Position numbers and translations under genes: made by a program. Positions 44,661-56,350 of a stretch of 64,000 nucleotides of DNA are shown one piece after another (the stretch's first letter is position 1; each line of letters starts with the position of its first letter). Source of the DNA: Tridacna crocea (taxonomy: Eukaryota > Mollusca > Bivalvia > Cardiida > Cardiidae); the NCBI GenBank assembly GCA_943736015.1, contig OX031062.1, positions 51,076,962 through 51,140,961 on the forward strand, in the 5' to 3' direction. Under the pieces are notes generated by a model, which was not told the origin of the DNA, searched no databases, and saw only the letters and a program-made list of their open reading frames with translations.

Positions 44661-46062
44661 AAACAAGAGGGCCAAGATGGTCCTGGATCGCTCACCTGAA
44701 TTTTTTTGAAGATATTGAAACACTGGAAACAAAATCATTTTTTTGCCAAGCAATTTTTAAAAGGTCACCTGTAAAAGTCCTTTCAAAATCTGACCAGCAG
44801 TTTTAGAAAAGAAGAATTTTTAGGAGTTTCTTAATTTCCGTACAGTGCAAGTTGCCCCCATTCACCAGAGCAATGTTTCTCGACGAATCAAACTTTCACG
44901 AATAATTTTTGAAAAGGGTCACCCATGGAATATCTCTGTGAAATTATTTCAAAATCTGACCAGCCGTTTCAGAGAAGAAGAATTTTTAAGAATTTCCTCA
45001 TTGCCCTATAGTGCAAGTAGCCCCCATACACCAGAGCCATGTTTCTTGACGGATCAAAATTTCGCGAACAATTTTTGAAAAGGGTCACCTTAAGGAACAT
45101 CTCTGTGAAATTATTTTAAAATCTGGCGAGCGGTTTCAGAGAATAAGAATTTTTAAGAATTTCTTCATTGCCCTATAGGGCAAGTAGCCACCATTCACCA
45201 GAGCAATGTTTCTCGACGGATCAAAATTTCACGAACATTTTTTGAAAAGGGTCATCCAAAGAACATCTCTGTGAAATTATTTCAAAATCTGACCAGCGGT
45301 TTCAGAGAAGAAGAATTTTTAAGAATTTCTTCATTTCTGTACATAGTGCAAGAAGCCCCCATTCACCAGAGCCATGTTTCTTGACGGATCAAAATTTCGC
45401 GAACAATGTTTGAAAAGGATCACCCAAGGAACAACTCTGTGAAATATTTCTAAAATCTGGCGAGCCGTTTCAGAGAAGAAGAATTTTTAAGAATTTCTTC
45501 ATTTCTGTATAATGCAAGAAGCCCCCATTCACCAGAGCCATGTTTCTTGACGGATCAATATTTCGCGAACACTTTTTGAAAAGGGTCACCCATGGAATAT
45601 CTCTGTGAAATTATTTTAAAATCTGGCCTGGGGTTTCAGAGAAGAAGAATTTTTAGGAATTAGTTCACTTCTGTATAGTGCAAGAAGCCCCAATTCACCA
45701 GAGCCATGTTTCTTGACGGATCAAAATTTCGCGAGCAATTTTTGAAAAGGGTTACCCAAGGAACATCTTTGTGAAATTATTTTAAAATCTGGCCAGCGGT
45801 TTCAGAGAAGATTTTTAAAGAATTTCCTAGAAAATTCCATTTCGTTGCCATGGCAACCATAGTTTTTGACGGAATCAAATTCTGCGAACAATTTTAAAGA
45901 GGACCTCCCAAGGAACATTCCAGCCAAGTTTGGTCCAAATTGGCCTAGCAGTTAGGAGGAGTTGATGTTTAAAGAATTGTTGACGACGCATGACGACCGA
46001 CGGACGACGGACGCCGGGTGACCCTAAAAGCTCCCCTTGAGCACGTTGTGCTCAGGTGAGCT
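44661..46062 (-). mobile_element. family H1 element, complete, with empty site
   Basis: AAACAAGAGGGCCAAGATGG, tail with GATCGCTCACCTGAA, ~7 cores, TTGCCATGGCAACC, GACGACGCATGACGACC, hairpin AGCTCCCCTTGAGCAC-GTT-GTGCTCAGGTGAGCT. The flanks CTTAT and AAAAACAAAAAG are contiguous in copy 1 (~38635-38650), so the insertion is clean with at most a few ambiguous A bases. Confidence 0.87.
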
Positions 46063-46332
46063 AAAAACAAAAAGAAGACCATAAAATAGGAAAACCAGCT
46101 TTTATTTTTCATTGATTCAGAAAAAACAAAATCATTAAGGGCTGTCACAAAGCAGACTCATACACCATCAAATGCTTTGGCACTGAAGCAACACAATTTT
46201 CATACTAAGGTCTCAAAAGACCTTGACCTTTCACCCATGTGACCCAAAGACAGTGGTTCACCTATTTGGACCAAAGGCAAACTTGTTTAAGTTTTAAGTT
46301 CAAAGGTAAAGTGCTTTTGAGTTGAACAGAGA

Positions 46333-48764
46333 AACAAACAAAGGGGGCATCGGCCCTGGAACCCTCACCTTAGACTATAGCTTATGGGTGAATTTCAATT
46401 CTTTGAGCAACTTTGGTAAAACTTCACCCAAGGAACACCCCTGCCAAGTTTCAACAAGATTGGCCCAATGGGTTAGGAGAAGAATATGTTTAAAGAAATT
46501 GTTGACGGGCGACAGACGCCGGACATAGGGCAATCAAATATCAAACCTCTACACCTTCCAGTTTCAAAGAAGAATTCTAAATTTTCCTACTTTGTCCTTT
46601 GTTCGAACTTATGGTCCCCGGGACTGGGTCAGTTTTAACCAAAGCAGCATCCTTGGAACAAACTTGGTAGAGGTCCACTCAAAGATGCTACATACCAAAT
46701 ATCAAAGCTCTACACCTTCCCGTTTAAGAGAAAAAGAAATTTAAAATTTTTCTTCGTTGTTCCTATGTTCCAACCTATGACCTCCGGGTCATGGCCAGTT
46801 TTGACGCCAGAGACATCAAGTGACTAAACTTGGTAGAGGTCTACTAGAAGATTCTGCATAACAAATATCAAAGCTGTGTACCTTCAAGTTTCAGAGAAGA
46901 TTTCTAAAAGTTTCCTTCTTTGTTGCTATGTTCCAACCTGTGACCCCAACCTGTGACCCCCTGGGGCAGGGCCAGTTTTGACCCCTAGGGCATAATATGA
47001 ACAAACTTGGTGGAGGTCCACTAGGAGATGCCACATACATGTAACAAATATCAAAGCTCTACGCCTTCAAATTTCAGAGGAGAAGATTTTTTAAATTTTC
47101 TTTCTTTGTTCCTATGTTCGAACTTGGGACCCCCTGGGCGGGGCCAGTTTTGGTTCTACGGGCATGATTTAAATAAACTTGGCAGACGTCCGCTAGGAGA
47201 TGCCACATACCAAATAGCAAAGCTCTATGCCATCTAGTTTCAAAGGAGAAGAATTTTAAAGTTTTCCTACTTTGTTCCTATGCTCAAACTAGTGACCACC
47301 GGATCGGGGCTAGTTTTGACCCCAGGGACATCATTGAAATAAACTTGGTAGAGGTCAACTAGGAGATGCCACAGACAAATATAAAAGCTCTCCGCTCTCT
47401 AGTTTCTGAGGAAAAGAATTTTAAAGTTTTCCTTCTTTGTTCCTATGCTCAAATTTGTGACCCCCGGGCTGGGGTCAGTTTTGACCCCAGGAACATAATT
47501 TGAACAAACTTTGTAGAGATCTACTAGGAGATGTCACATACAAAATATCAAAGCTCTACGCCTTCATGTTTCAGAGGAGAAGATTTTTGAAGTTTTCCTT
47601 CTTTGTTCCTATGCTCAAACTTGTGACCCCCATGTCGGGGCCAGTTTTGACCCCAGAGGCATAATTTGAACAAACTTGGTAGAGGTCCACTAGGAGATGC
47701 TACATACCAAATATCAAAGCTCTACGCCTTCAAGTTTCAGAGGAGAATATTTTAAAAGTTTTATTTCTTTGTTCCTATGCTCAAACTTGTGACCCCTGTG
47801 GTGGGGCCAGGTTTGATCCAAGGGATATAATTTGAACAAACTTGGAAGAGGTCCACTAGGAAATGCTACATACCAAATATCAAAGCTCTACGCCTTCCTG
47901 ATTTAGAGGAGAAAATTTTTTAAAGTTTTCCTTCTTTGTTCCTATGCTCAAACTTGTGACCCCCATGTAGGGGCCAGTTTTGACCCTAGGGGTATAATTT
48001 GAAAAAAATTGATAGAGGTCTATAGGGAGATGCTACATACCAAATATCAAAGCTCTACGCTTTCTAGTTTCCGAGGAAAGGAATTTTGAAGTTTTCCTTC
48101 TTTGTTCTTATGCTAAAATTTTTTACCCCCGGGATGGGGCCAGTTTTGACCCCAGGGACATAATTTGAACAACCTTGTTAGAGGTCCGCTAGGAGATGCC
48201 ACGTACCAAATATCAAAGCTCTACGCCTATGCTAAAACTTGTGACTCCTGTCGGGGCCAGTTTTGACCCCAGGGATCTAATTCGATCAAACTTGGAAGAG
48301 GTCCACTAGGAAATTCTACATACCAAATATCAAAGCTCTACGCCTTCAAGTTTCAGGAGAAGATTTTTAAAGTTTTCCTTCTTTGTTCCTATGCTCAAAC
48401 TCGTTATCCCTCGGGGCGGGGCCAGTTTTGACCCTAGGGGCATAATTGGAATAAACTTAATAGAGGTCCATAAGGAGACGCTACATACCAAATATCAAAG
48501 CTCTACGTCTTTTAGTTTCAGAGAAGAAGATTTTCAAAGATTTCGGTTTTTTTTTTTTATGGCAACTACAGTTATGGCTGGAATTAAATTCTTTGAACAA
48601 TTCTGGTAGAGCTTTACCCAAGAAACATTCCTGCTAAGTTTCATGAAGATTAGTCCTGTGGTTTAGGAGGAAAAGATGTTAAAAGAAATTGTTGACGGAC
48701 GACGGACGCCGGACATAGGACGATCACAATAGCTCACCTTTAGCACTTTGTGCTAAGGTGAGCT
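46333..48764 (-). mobile_element. family H2 element, ~11 cores
   Basis: Twin of 38913-41346, including the altered start CAAACAAAGGGGGCATCGGCC. It has a small duplication, CCAACCTGTGACCCC, near 46935. One core is fused (CTACGCCTATGCTAAAAC near 48228), showing unequal exchange within the array. Confidence 0.82.
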
Positions 48765-49100
48765 AAAAATAGGTCGAAATCCAGTTCATTCAGTTGCACC
48801 AAAAAAAAAATACTCTCACCTTGCTAGAAGTAATGCAGCACAGCCCTTTGCTCTCACATAACCGTTGGCTGCTTCGTCAAACACAGAACTGATACCTTCT
48901 TTACTCAACATTCCTAATACAATGGATAGTAGTCTGATTACCAGGTTACAAGCTGAAAGAATAAACTGATGTAACTAATGGTGTTTTACACTCATTTCAT
49001 CAATATTTCAGTCATGAAACAGCCTTGGTTTCACAGATTAGTGTGCCTCCTAAGTTCCAGCAATGAGGCTTTGGTTTATAGGTGTCTTGCCCAGGTTTAG

Positions 49101-49624
49101 GACAAGAGCCCATTAGGACAAAAGCCTAAGCCCACCGTGACAAAAGCCCACTAGACAAAAGCCTACTTTAAGTTATAATCATGTGTTTAATAAAAAAAAT
49201 TATAAATATGACTGGACTCTTCTATAAAAGAGTAAAAACATGTGAAACGCAGAAAAATGCCGGTAAGCAGCATTTTCTCCTCTCACATTGTTTTCAAATC
49301 TCCAGCATTTTCTCTTTTTCTCACAACTTTTTCAAGTGTTCTTTTACATGATTGTTATAAGTATTGGAAATGTTGCAGAGAATAAAACATTGGGTAGAAA
49401 GAAAGGCAATTTGATCATTCTGATCATGAAATTCCTTATATATTTTTTCCTTCAAAAATGATTAAAAAAAATGATTTTCTAAAACTTTTTAAAGCAGTGG
49501 GCTTACATCCTAGTGGGCTTATGTCCTAGTGGGCTTTTGTCCTCCCTGTCAAAATTAGCACTGGGCTTATGTCCTTGTGGGCATCTGTCCTAGTGGGCTT
49601 TTGTCCCAGTGGGTTTTTATCCGT
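49101..49624. mobile_element. foldback-like minisatellite element, copy 2
   Basis: Left AGGACAAGAGCCCATTAGG, right GGGCTTACATCCTAGTGGG onward. The right arm is two units shorter than in copy 1. Confidence 0.58.
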
Positions 49625-49755
49625 TCCCCTTCTTGCCCAAAGGCAGTAGCCACAATACTACTACATTAACCCAGTGTCTCTCGTGAAATTTGAACCAATG
49701 GCCCCTTGGTTCCTAATCTTATCTCTTACCAAAAGCCAAACAGGATTTGCCAAGC

Positions 49756-49983
49756 TTAACCTTTTACGAGACAATCCCAGGTTTTTACGACCCTGAGATA
49801 GAAGCCTTTTGAAAACGTTGTGGGAAAAGGAGAAAATGCTAAAAACCGGCATTTTCTCCTTTTCCGAAATGTTTTTTACCCTGTTGAAAACAAATTTTAA
49901 TTTCTGAGTTGTATTCATTTTGTCGTCTGCAAGTGCTTTCAGTTTGGACCAGTCTAAAATTCTGTTGTTAGTTACAGAGTTAA
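49756..49983. mobile_element. family A TTAA MITE
   Basis: TTAACCTTTTACGAGAC to TTAGTTACAGAGTTAA. Shares the GCTAAAAACCGGC centre with its twin at 42376. Confidence 0.8.
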
Positions 49984-50116
49984 AGAGCCATTAATGACAA
50001 TATGCACAGCATGATAAAACAGCTATAGATTATTGGAGTATACATACATGAAATCATTTACAGGCAACACTCAAAATTCATCTCAAATGATAGGACTAGC
50101 AATTGCTAGTTCAGAA

Positions 50117-52552
50117 AACAAGGCTATTGGCCTTGGAACGCTCACCTTAGTCTATAGCTTATGAGTGGAATTCAATTCTTTGAGCAACTTTGGTAAAGCT
50201 TCAACCAAGGAACATCCCTGCCAAGTTTCATCAAGATTGGCCCAGTGAGCTAGGAGAAGAAGATGTTTAAAGAAATTGTTGACGGACGACGGACGACAGA
50301 CGACAGACGACTGGCGACGGACGACGGATGACGGACATAGGGCGATCAAAGTAGCTCACCTTTAGCACTTTGAAGATTTTTAAAGAAATTATTGACTGGC
50401 GACAGACGCCGGACATAGAGAAATCAAATATCAAAGCTCTATACCTTCCAGTTTCAAAGAAGAATTTAAAATTTTCCTTCTTTGTCCTATGTTCAAATTT
50501 GTTGTCCCTTGGGCTGGGTCAGTTTTAACCAAAGCAGCACCCTTTGAATAGAATGGAATAAAATGAATAGTGTTTTATGGCCCGTCGACAACTTGGGTCA
50601 TATTGGGCGCACTTACTTAGTAAACAATAATGCGAGGTGAAAATAACATACATGTGCAACAACATAAGACAAACGTGATAAATGAGGAATGGATGAAACA
50701 CAAAATGATGCCCCTTTTGTCGCCTTTTACGACATGCATGCTGTCACTTTTGTTCCGCCAGATGAAATGGCAGATGTGACGATCGCGGGACTGCAGTGGT
50801 TTATTCTTATACCCCCGATTAAACCACGCGGGGTCCCACAGGCCAACTGATTCCCATTCCAAACCCTATTTACATCAAGAAAAAAAAATATAGGATTTGG
50901 AATAAGAACTACCCAGCCTGCTACAATCCTACGAATTACGAGGAAAGCAGCCGTTTGTCTCTAATTTTAGTCGCCTTCTACGACATGCCATAGAGAAAGG
51001 CCGAGGTCCTATTCTATAAAGTAAAAAAACCCCGGGATCCCACGGGGAAGTACCCTTTGAACAAACTTGGTAGAGGTCCACTCAAAGATGCTACATGCCA
51101 AGTATCAAAGCTCTACACCTTCCCGTTTAAGAGAAAAAGAAATTTAAAATTTTCCTTCTTTGTTCCTATGTTCCAAACTGTGACCTCTGGGGCATGACCA
51201 GTTTTGACGCCTGGGACATCATATGACCAAACTTGATAGAGGTCCACTAGAAGATTCTGCATACGAAATATCAAAGCTCAGTACCTTCAAGTTTCAGAGA
51301 AGATTTCTAAAGTTTTCCTTCTTTGTTGCTATGTTCGAACCTGTGACCCCCTCCCCCCGGGGCAGGGCCAGTTCTGACCCAAAGGGCATCATATGAACAA
51401 ACTTGGAAAAGATCCACTAGGAATGCTACATGCAAAATATCATAGCTCTATACCTCCTAGTTTTAGAGAAGAATTTTAAAATTTTCTTTCTTTGTTCTTA
51501 TTTTCGAACTTAGGACACCCGGGGCGGGGCCAGTTTTGACTCCACGGACATGATTTAAATAAAATTTGTAGAGGTCCACTAGAAGATGCCACATACCAAA
51601 TATCGAAGCTCTACGCCATCTAGTTTCAGAGGAAAAGAATTGCAAAGTTTTCCTTCTTTGTTCCTATGCTCAAACTGGTGACCCGCGGGGTGGGGACATA
51701 ATTTGAACAAACTTAGTAGAGGTCCACTAGGAGATGCCACATACCAAATATCAAAACTCCACGTCTTCAAGTTTCATTAGAGAAGATTTTCAAAGTTTTC
51801 CTTCTTTGTTCCTATGCTCAAACTTGTGTCCCCAGGGGTGGGGGCCAGTTTTGACTCCAGGGGCATAATTGAACAACTTGGTAGAGGACCACTGGGAGAT
51901 GTCACATACTAAATGTTAAAGCTCTACGCCTTCAAGTTTCACCAGAGAAGATTTTTAAAGTTTTCCTTCCTTGTTCCCATGCTCAAACTTGTGACCCCTG
52001 TGGTGGGACCAGTTTTGACCCTAGGGATATAATTTGAACAAACTTGGTAGAGGTCCACTAGGAGATGCTACATAACAAATATCAAAGCTATACGCCTTCA
52101 ACTTTCAGAGGAAAAGATTTTTAAAGTTTTCCTTCTTTGTTCCTATGCTCAAACTCGCTATCCCCCGGGACAGGGCCAGTTTTGACCCTAAGGGCATAAT
52201 TTGAATAAACGTGGTAGAGGTCCATTAGGAGATGCTACATACCAGATATCAAAGCTCTACGCCTTCTAGTTTCAGAAGAGAAGATTTTCAAAGATTTCGT
52301 TTTTTTCTTTTTCTTTTTGTTGCCATGGCAACCAGAGTTATGGGTGGAATTAAAATTCTTTGAACAATTTAGGTAGAGCTTCACCCAAGGAACATTCCTG
52401 CAAAGTTTCATGAAGATTGGCTCAGTGGTTTAGGAGGAGAAGATGTTTAAAGAATTTATTGACGGACGATGGACGACAGACGACGGATGCCGGATGCCGG
52501 ACATAGGGCGATGACAGTAGCTCACCTTTAGCACTTTGTGCTAAGGTGAGCT
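50117..52552 (-). mobile_element. composite family H2 element with retroposon insert
   Basis: Twin of 42737-44444, with expanded GACGGACGAC repeats (~50280-50338) and a short join AGCTCACCTTTAGCAC to GAAGATTTTTAAAG. The core array is interrupted at 50549-51051. Ends GGATGCCGGATGCCGGAC and hairpin. Confidence 0.8.
50549..51051 (-). mobile_element. 503-bp retroposon, full length, 10-bp TSD
   Basis: Flanked by ACCCTTTGAA at 50539-50548 and 51052-51061, which is H2 sequence (CATCCTTTGAACAAAC in twins). Minus-strand copy of 17007-17509 with the (ATTC)n tail degraded to ATTCATTTTATTCC. Confidence 0.83.
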
Positions 52553-53078
52553 TAAAACCAATAATCTGATAAAACGGTACTTATCTGTCTTTGGCCGCTA
52601 ATTTCAATGCATTCAAGTTACATTGCAACTGCTTTTTCCATGTTTCACACACTAAGTCTTAAAACAGATGTCATGGCGTCGGCGAATTAGTTTGCCTCTG
52701 TTTCGATGGGTAGATGCTGTGGTAGCAGAAGACTGTCTCGTGGTTTATGGATAGTCCTCAATCCTTCTCTCTAGTTTGAACTCCTCTATGTACCCAATAT
52801 GCGGGTTTCAAAAAACAGCTCTACTGGTTACTGCTCCATAAGCCTAAGGAAGATATATCACTATTTTAGTGAATGCGCCACGTGGTCCTCTATCAAGCGA
52901 AATTGAGTACGGCTTATCTGCAAGCGAGCCTCTGATAGAATGACTTTAACATACACGCATACCACACGGGTTGCCCCGTGCACAACCGAAATATATGTTT
53001 TTCGAGCAAGTATCGATAAGACATCTATTTCTTACGGAATACCGTTAGGGCCATCGCCTTTGAATGTGCTAATTTGAA
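52553..53078. other. no feature recognised
   Basis: Balanced base composition, no repeat family and no convincing frame. This is one of the few apparently single-copy stretches here. Confidence 0.4.
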
Positions 53079-53660
53079 ACACGATACTCGATAGTACGAT
53101 GACGAAAACGCGAAACAAGGAAACCACGATGGTGAAAACGCGATAGTACGATGACGATAACACGATACTACGATGGTGAAACTACGACAATACGATAGTA
53201 CGATGATGATAGTGCGATAGAGTATCGTTTTTTCACCGTCTTACTGTCGCAATTTCATCATCGTAGTATCGTATTTTCACCATCGTGCTATCATAGTATC
53301 GCATTATCACTATCGTACTATCGTATTATCGTCATCGCACTGTCGTTGTTTCATCATCGTAATACCGTGTTTCCGTCATCGTACTATCGTAGGGTCACCA
53401 TCGTATTATCGTGTTTTCACCATCGTGCTATCGTTATTTCACTATCGTACTATCGTGTTATCGTCATCGTACTTTCGTGTTTTCACCATCATACTATCGT
53501 ATTATCATCATCGTACTATCGCGTTTTCACCATCGGACTATCGTCTTCCGGTGCGCATGCGCATCCTCCAATATTCAAGACCTACAGGACAATAGTTTAT
53601 TCAAAGTCATTTTGAGAGTGGCTATGCCTGTAAATTGGGTATTCTACCCTCTTAGACAAT

Positions 53661-53734
53661 GGACTCAATGGCCTTATGGATAGGTCACTTGTTCAGAGTG
53701 AAGAAGATCAAGGTTCAAATCCGATATAGAACTC
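53661..53734 (+). pseudogene. tRNA-Arg-like sequence
   Basis: GGCCTTATGGATAGGTC resembles the D-arm region of arginine tRNAs (GGCCTAATGGATAAGGC), and AGGTTCAAATCC is a good B box. A T run follows, as for Pol III termination. The T stem and acceptor do not pair well, so this is a tRNA pseudogene or SINE head rather than a working tRNA. Confidence 0.5.
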
Positions 53735-53947
53735 TTTTTTTTCAACTAGCTTTTATCCACTATCTTAACTTTTTTTTTTAAACATTGATATAGTCTGAAA
53801 TATAATTTGTATCAAGAACTTTTGCCTTTGACTTCAACAAATTTGTATCAGTGACTGAAGAAAGGGGTATTTGGGCAAAAAAATGGCTTCTTTTGTTTTT
53901 CCCATAATTGGGTACGACTTATTGTCTAGAGCATAATTTTCCAAGCT

Positions 53948-54258
53948 CTGGTATCTCAGTCGGTAGTGTACAAGACTTGAGAACAGAGGTCACTGGTTTC
54001 ATCCGCAGCTCGGCCAATTTCTTTCCGAGAATTGATGATAGTCATTGTGACAGGATTCATTCTTCATTCATCTCTCTCTGCTGATCATTGTTCTGATGAT
54101 AGTTATGTGGGAAAACAGCCAGTAGCTCGACAAAAATATTGTGGGGAGTACCGGAAACAAAATTTACAGGAAAGCATGGATAGGTGGACTGGCTGCAGTA
54201 ATAAAACTAAAATAATACTGATAATGATGTAAAACACCATACAACCAAACAACTAAAA
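53948..54258 (+). mobile_element. tRNA-like SINE in the foldback loop
   Basis: Head GGTATCTCAGTCGGTAGTG, weak B box GGTTTCATCCG, body GATGATAGTCATTGTGACAGG. The tail CTAAAATAATACTG then GTAAAACACCATACAACC also occurs as fragments at ~26650 and ~29790. No clear TSD found. Confidence 0.6.
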
Positions 54259-54369
54259 GATAATGTGTATATTCCTTTCATAAACTTTTGTCTTTCTTCC
54301 ACAAACAAATCAAACCTATATTTAACAAGCTATTTTTTAGATTTACCAATCCCATTTTACCTTATGTTT

Positions 54370-54599
54370 TTAACTCTTTACCACACGACAAAATTCTAGA
54401 CTGGTTCAAATTGAAAGCATTTGCAGACGACAAAAATAAAGGTGACTGAAAAATTGAAATTTATTCTGGGAAAGGTAGAAAACACTGTGGGAAAAGGAGA
54501 AAATGCTGGTTACCAGCATTTTCTCCTTTTCCTACAGTGTTTTCAAAAGGCTTCTTTCTCAGGGGTGTCAAAAGTAGGGATTGTGTGGTAATGGGTTAA
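54370..54599. mobile_element. family A TTAA MITE
   Basis: 230 bp, TTAACTCTTTACCACACG to GTGTGGTAATGGGTTAA, with a nearly perfect palindrome. It lies inside the foldback loop. Confidence 0.88.
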
Positions 54600-55449
54600 T
54601 ATATACTTATAGAAGAGGAAAATGTTTTTTTTTTAAATTGACAGGTATGTGTTGTTCCATAATCTAGTTGGGTTAATGTTTCCTGTAACTTTTTTGCCAC
54701 CAAAAAGAAAAATAATGATAAATTCAGGGTATTTCAAAGCTTGAACTTAGATTACTCTTGTACTGTAAGATGGTTTTGCTAAAACAAAAAGCGTCAGGTA
54801 GCAGACTTCACTTTCTAATTCACAGTCTCAGCTCTCCAAAAGCGATTTTAATCCCCACGGGCAGTGGAAGCGGTAAAGAACTTCGGTACTGGAAAAATAT
54901 CGGATATCTATGGACTAGTATAGCCTCGCTCAAATGACTTTATTTAAACTCGTCCATGTGTATTATTGCCCTGTAGGTCTTATATATATACTTGCGCACC
55001 GGAAAGCGATAGTACGATGGCGAAAACGCGATACTACTATGATAATAATACGATAGTACGATGGTGAAAACACGAAAGTACGATGACGATAACACGATAG
55101 TATGATGATGAAACCACGATAGTACGATGACGATAACACGATAGTACGATGACGATAATACGATAGTGCGATGGTAAAACTACGATAGTGCGATGGTAAA
55201 AAACATGACAGTACGATGATGAAACCACGATAGAACGATGACGATAACAGATAGTACGATGACGATAATACGATAGTGCGATGGTGAAAACACGAAAATA
55301 CGATACTACGATGGTGAAATCGCGACAGTACGATTGTGAAAACACGATACATTATCACACTATCATCATCGTACTATCGTATTGCTGTGGTTTCACCATC
55401 GTCGTATCGTGTTATCGTCATCGTACTATCGCGTTCATCATAACAATGG

Positions 55450-55572
55450 CAGAAAATTATCCGAAGGGGCAGAAAACACTGTTACGAGCAATTTCTCCTT
55501 TTTCCACAGTGTTTTCTAAAGACTTGTACTACAAGCACGTAAAAAACCAGGGCTTGTTTTGGAAAGAGTTAA
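55450..55572. mobile_element. family A MITE, variant core, left truncated
   Basis: The core reads GTTACGAGCAATTTCTCC, the GCTCGT type also seen at 61677. Ends TTTTGGAAAGAGTTAA. It abuts the foldback element. Confidence 0.65.
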
Positions 55573-55674
55573 TTATACTAGTATACAAGAAGTAAGATAA
55601 AAAAAAGTAAAAGGCAAGGAAACCAAGTGCCTATAAGCTCATCCATCGAATGAGTTGTTTTTGTTTTCAGTTTA

Positions 55675-55911
55675 TTAACCCTTTACTAAACAATGCCTGG
55701 CTTTTACGACCCTGAGATAGAAGCCTTTGAAAACAGTGTGGGAAAAGGAGCAAATGCTGGTATCCGGCATTTTCTCTTTTTCCCACAATGTTTTCTACCC
55801 TTTACAAAACAAATTTCAATTTTTGACGTTTAGATCTATGTTTATTTTGTCGTCTACAAGTGCTTTAAATTTAGACCAGTCTAAAATTTTGTCGTTTGGT
55901 TAAGAGTTTAA
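55675..55911. mobile_element. family A TTAA MITE
   Basis: TTAACCCTTTACTAAAC to GTTTGGTTAAGAGTTTAA, 237 bp, with a small insertion GACGTTTAGATCTATG on the right side. Confidence 0.83.
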
Positions 55912-56039
55912 AGATCGACTCAGGACTATTGTATGCCTACTTCCGTAAACAAATACAGTGTTTATGACTCTAAGTGTATCACTGTAGATCTATATTATTG
56001 ACTTATCAAGATTAAAAATCGCACTGACATCATCAACAT

Positions 56040-56110
56040 ATGCGAAAACTTTGTGGCAACAGGAGAAATTGCTCGTACCGAATAATTACGCCTTTTCCCA
56101 CAATATTTCA
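56040..56110. mobile_element. family A variant palindrome remnant
   Basis: GTGGCAACAGGAGAAATTGCTCG against TAATTACGCCTTTTCCCAC. Only the palindrome survives. Confidence 0.45.
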
Positions 56111-56350
56111 TAAACGAGCTTCTGCTGCGAGTCAAAAAGAGGAAAAATAGCCATAAGAATATGAAATTTACACGTTTAGATTTTTCTATGTAAGTTGAAT
56201 GTTCTGGCTTTTGAAATACTTTTTCACACTGATAGCAAATAAACAAAAAGAAACTGCTATAAAACATGCAGACATGTTTGTTTCAAGGACCCCTTCCTAT
56301 ATTTGCAGGCGAATTTACGCAGTCTATCTTGTCTTAATGATTACATATTT

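Larger units (their letters stand above)
44445..52552. repeat. ~6-kb tandem duplication, copy 2
   Basis: Differs from copy 1 by an H1 insertion (44661-46062), a retroposon insertion (50549-51051) and core-number changes. Corresponding positions in the middle are ~7.4 kb apart. Confidence 0.8.
53079..55436. mobile_element. foldback-like element, 2.36 kb
   Basis: The arms (53079-53612 and ~54928-55436) are inverted copies. Each holds an array of short units such as CGATAGTACGATGGTGAAAA with an internal orientation switch, then a non-repeat segment (TTCCGGTGCGCA ... GACCTACAGG). The left arm is a ~135-bp forward array and ~320-bp reverse array; the right is ~350 bp forward and ~95 bp reverse, an exact mirror of the plan. 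The 1.3-kb loop carries a tRNA-like sequence, a SINE and a MITE. Tyr/Ser/His-rich frames here are repeat artefacts. Confidence 0.72.

Noticed and set aside
54963-55358. 131-codon minus-strand frame rich in Tyr, Arg, His, Ser
   Set aside because: It is the translation of the CGATAGTACGATGG repeat array. Several frames are open for the same reason and the sequence has no start or splice context.
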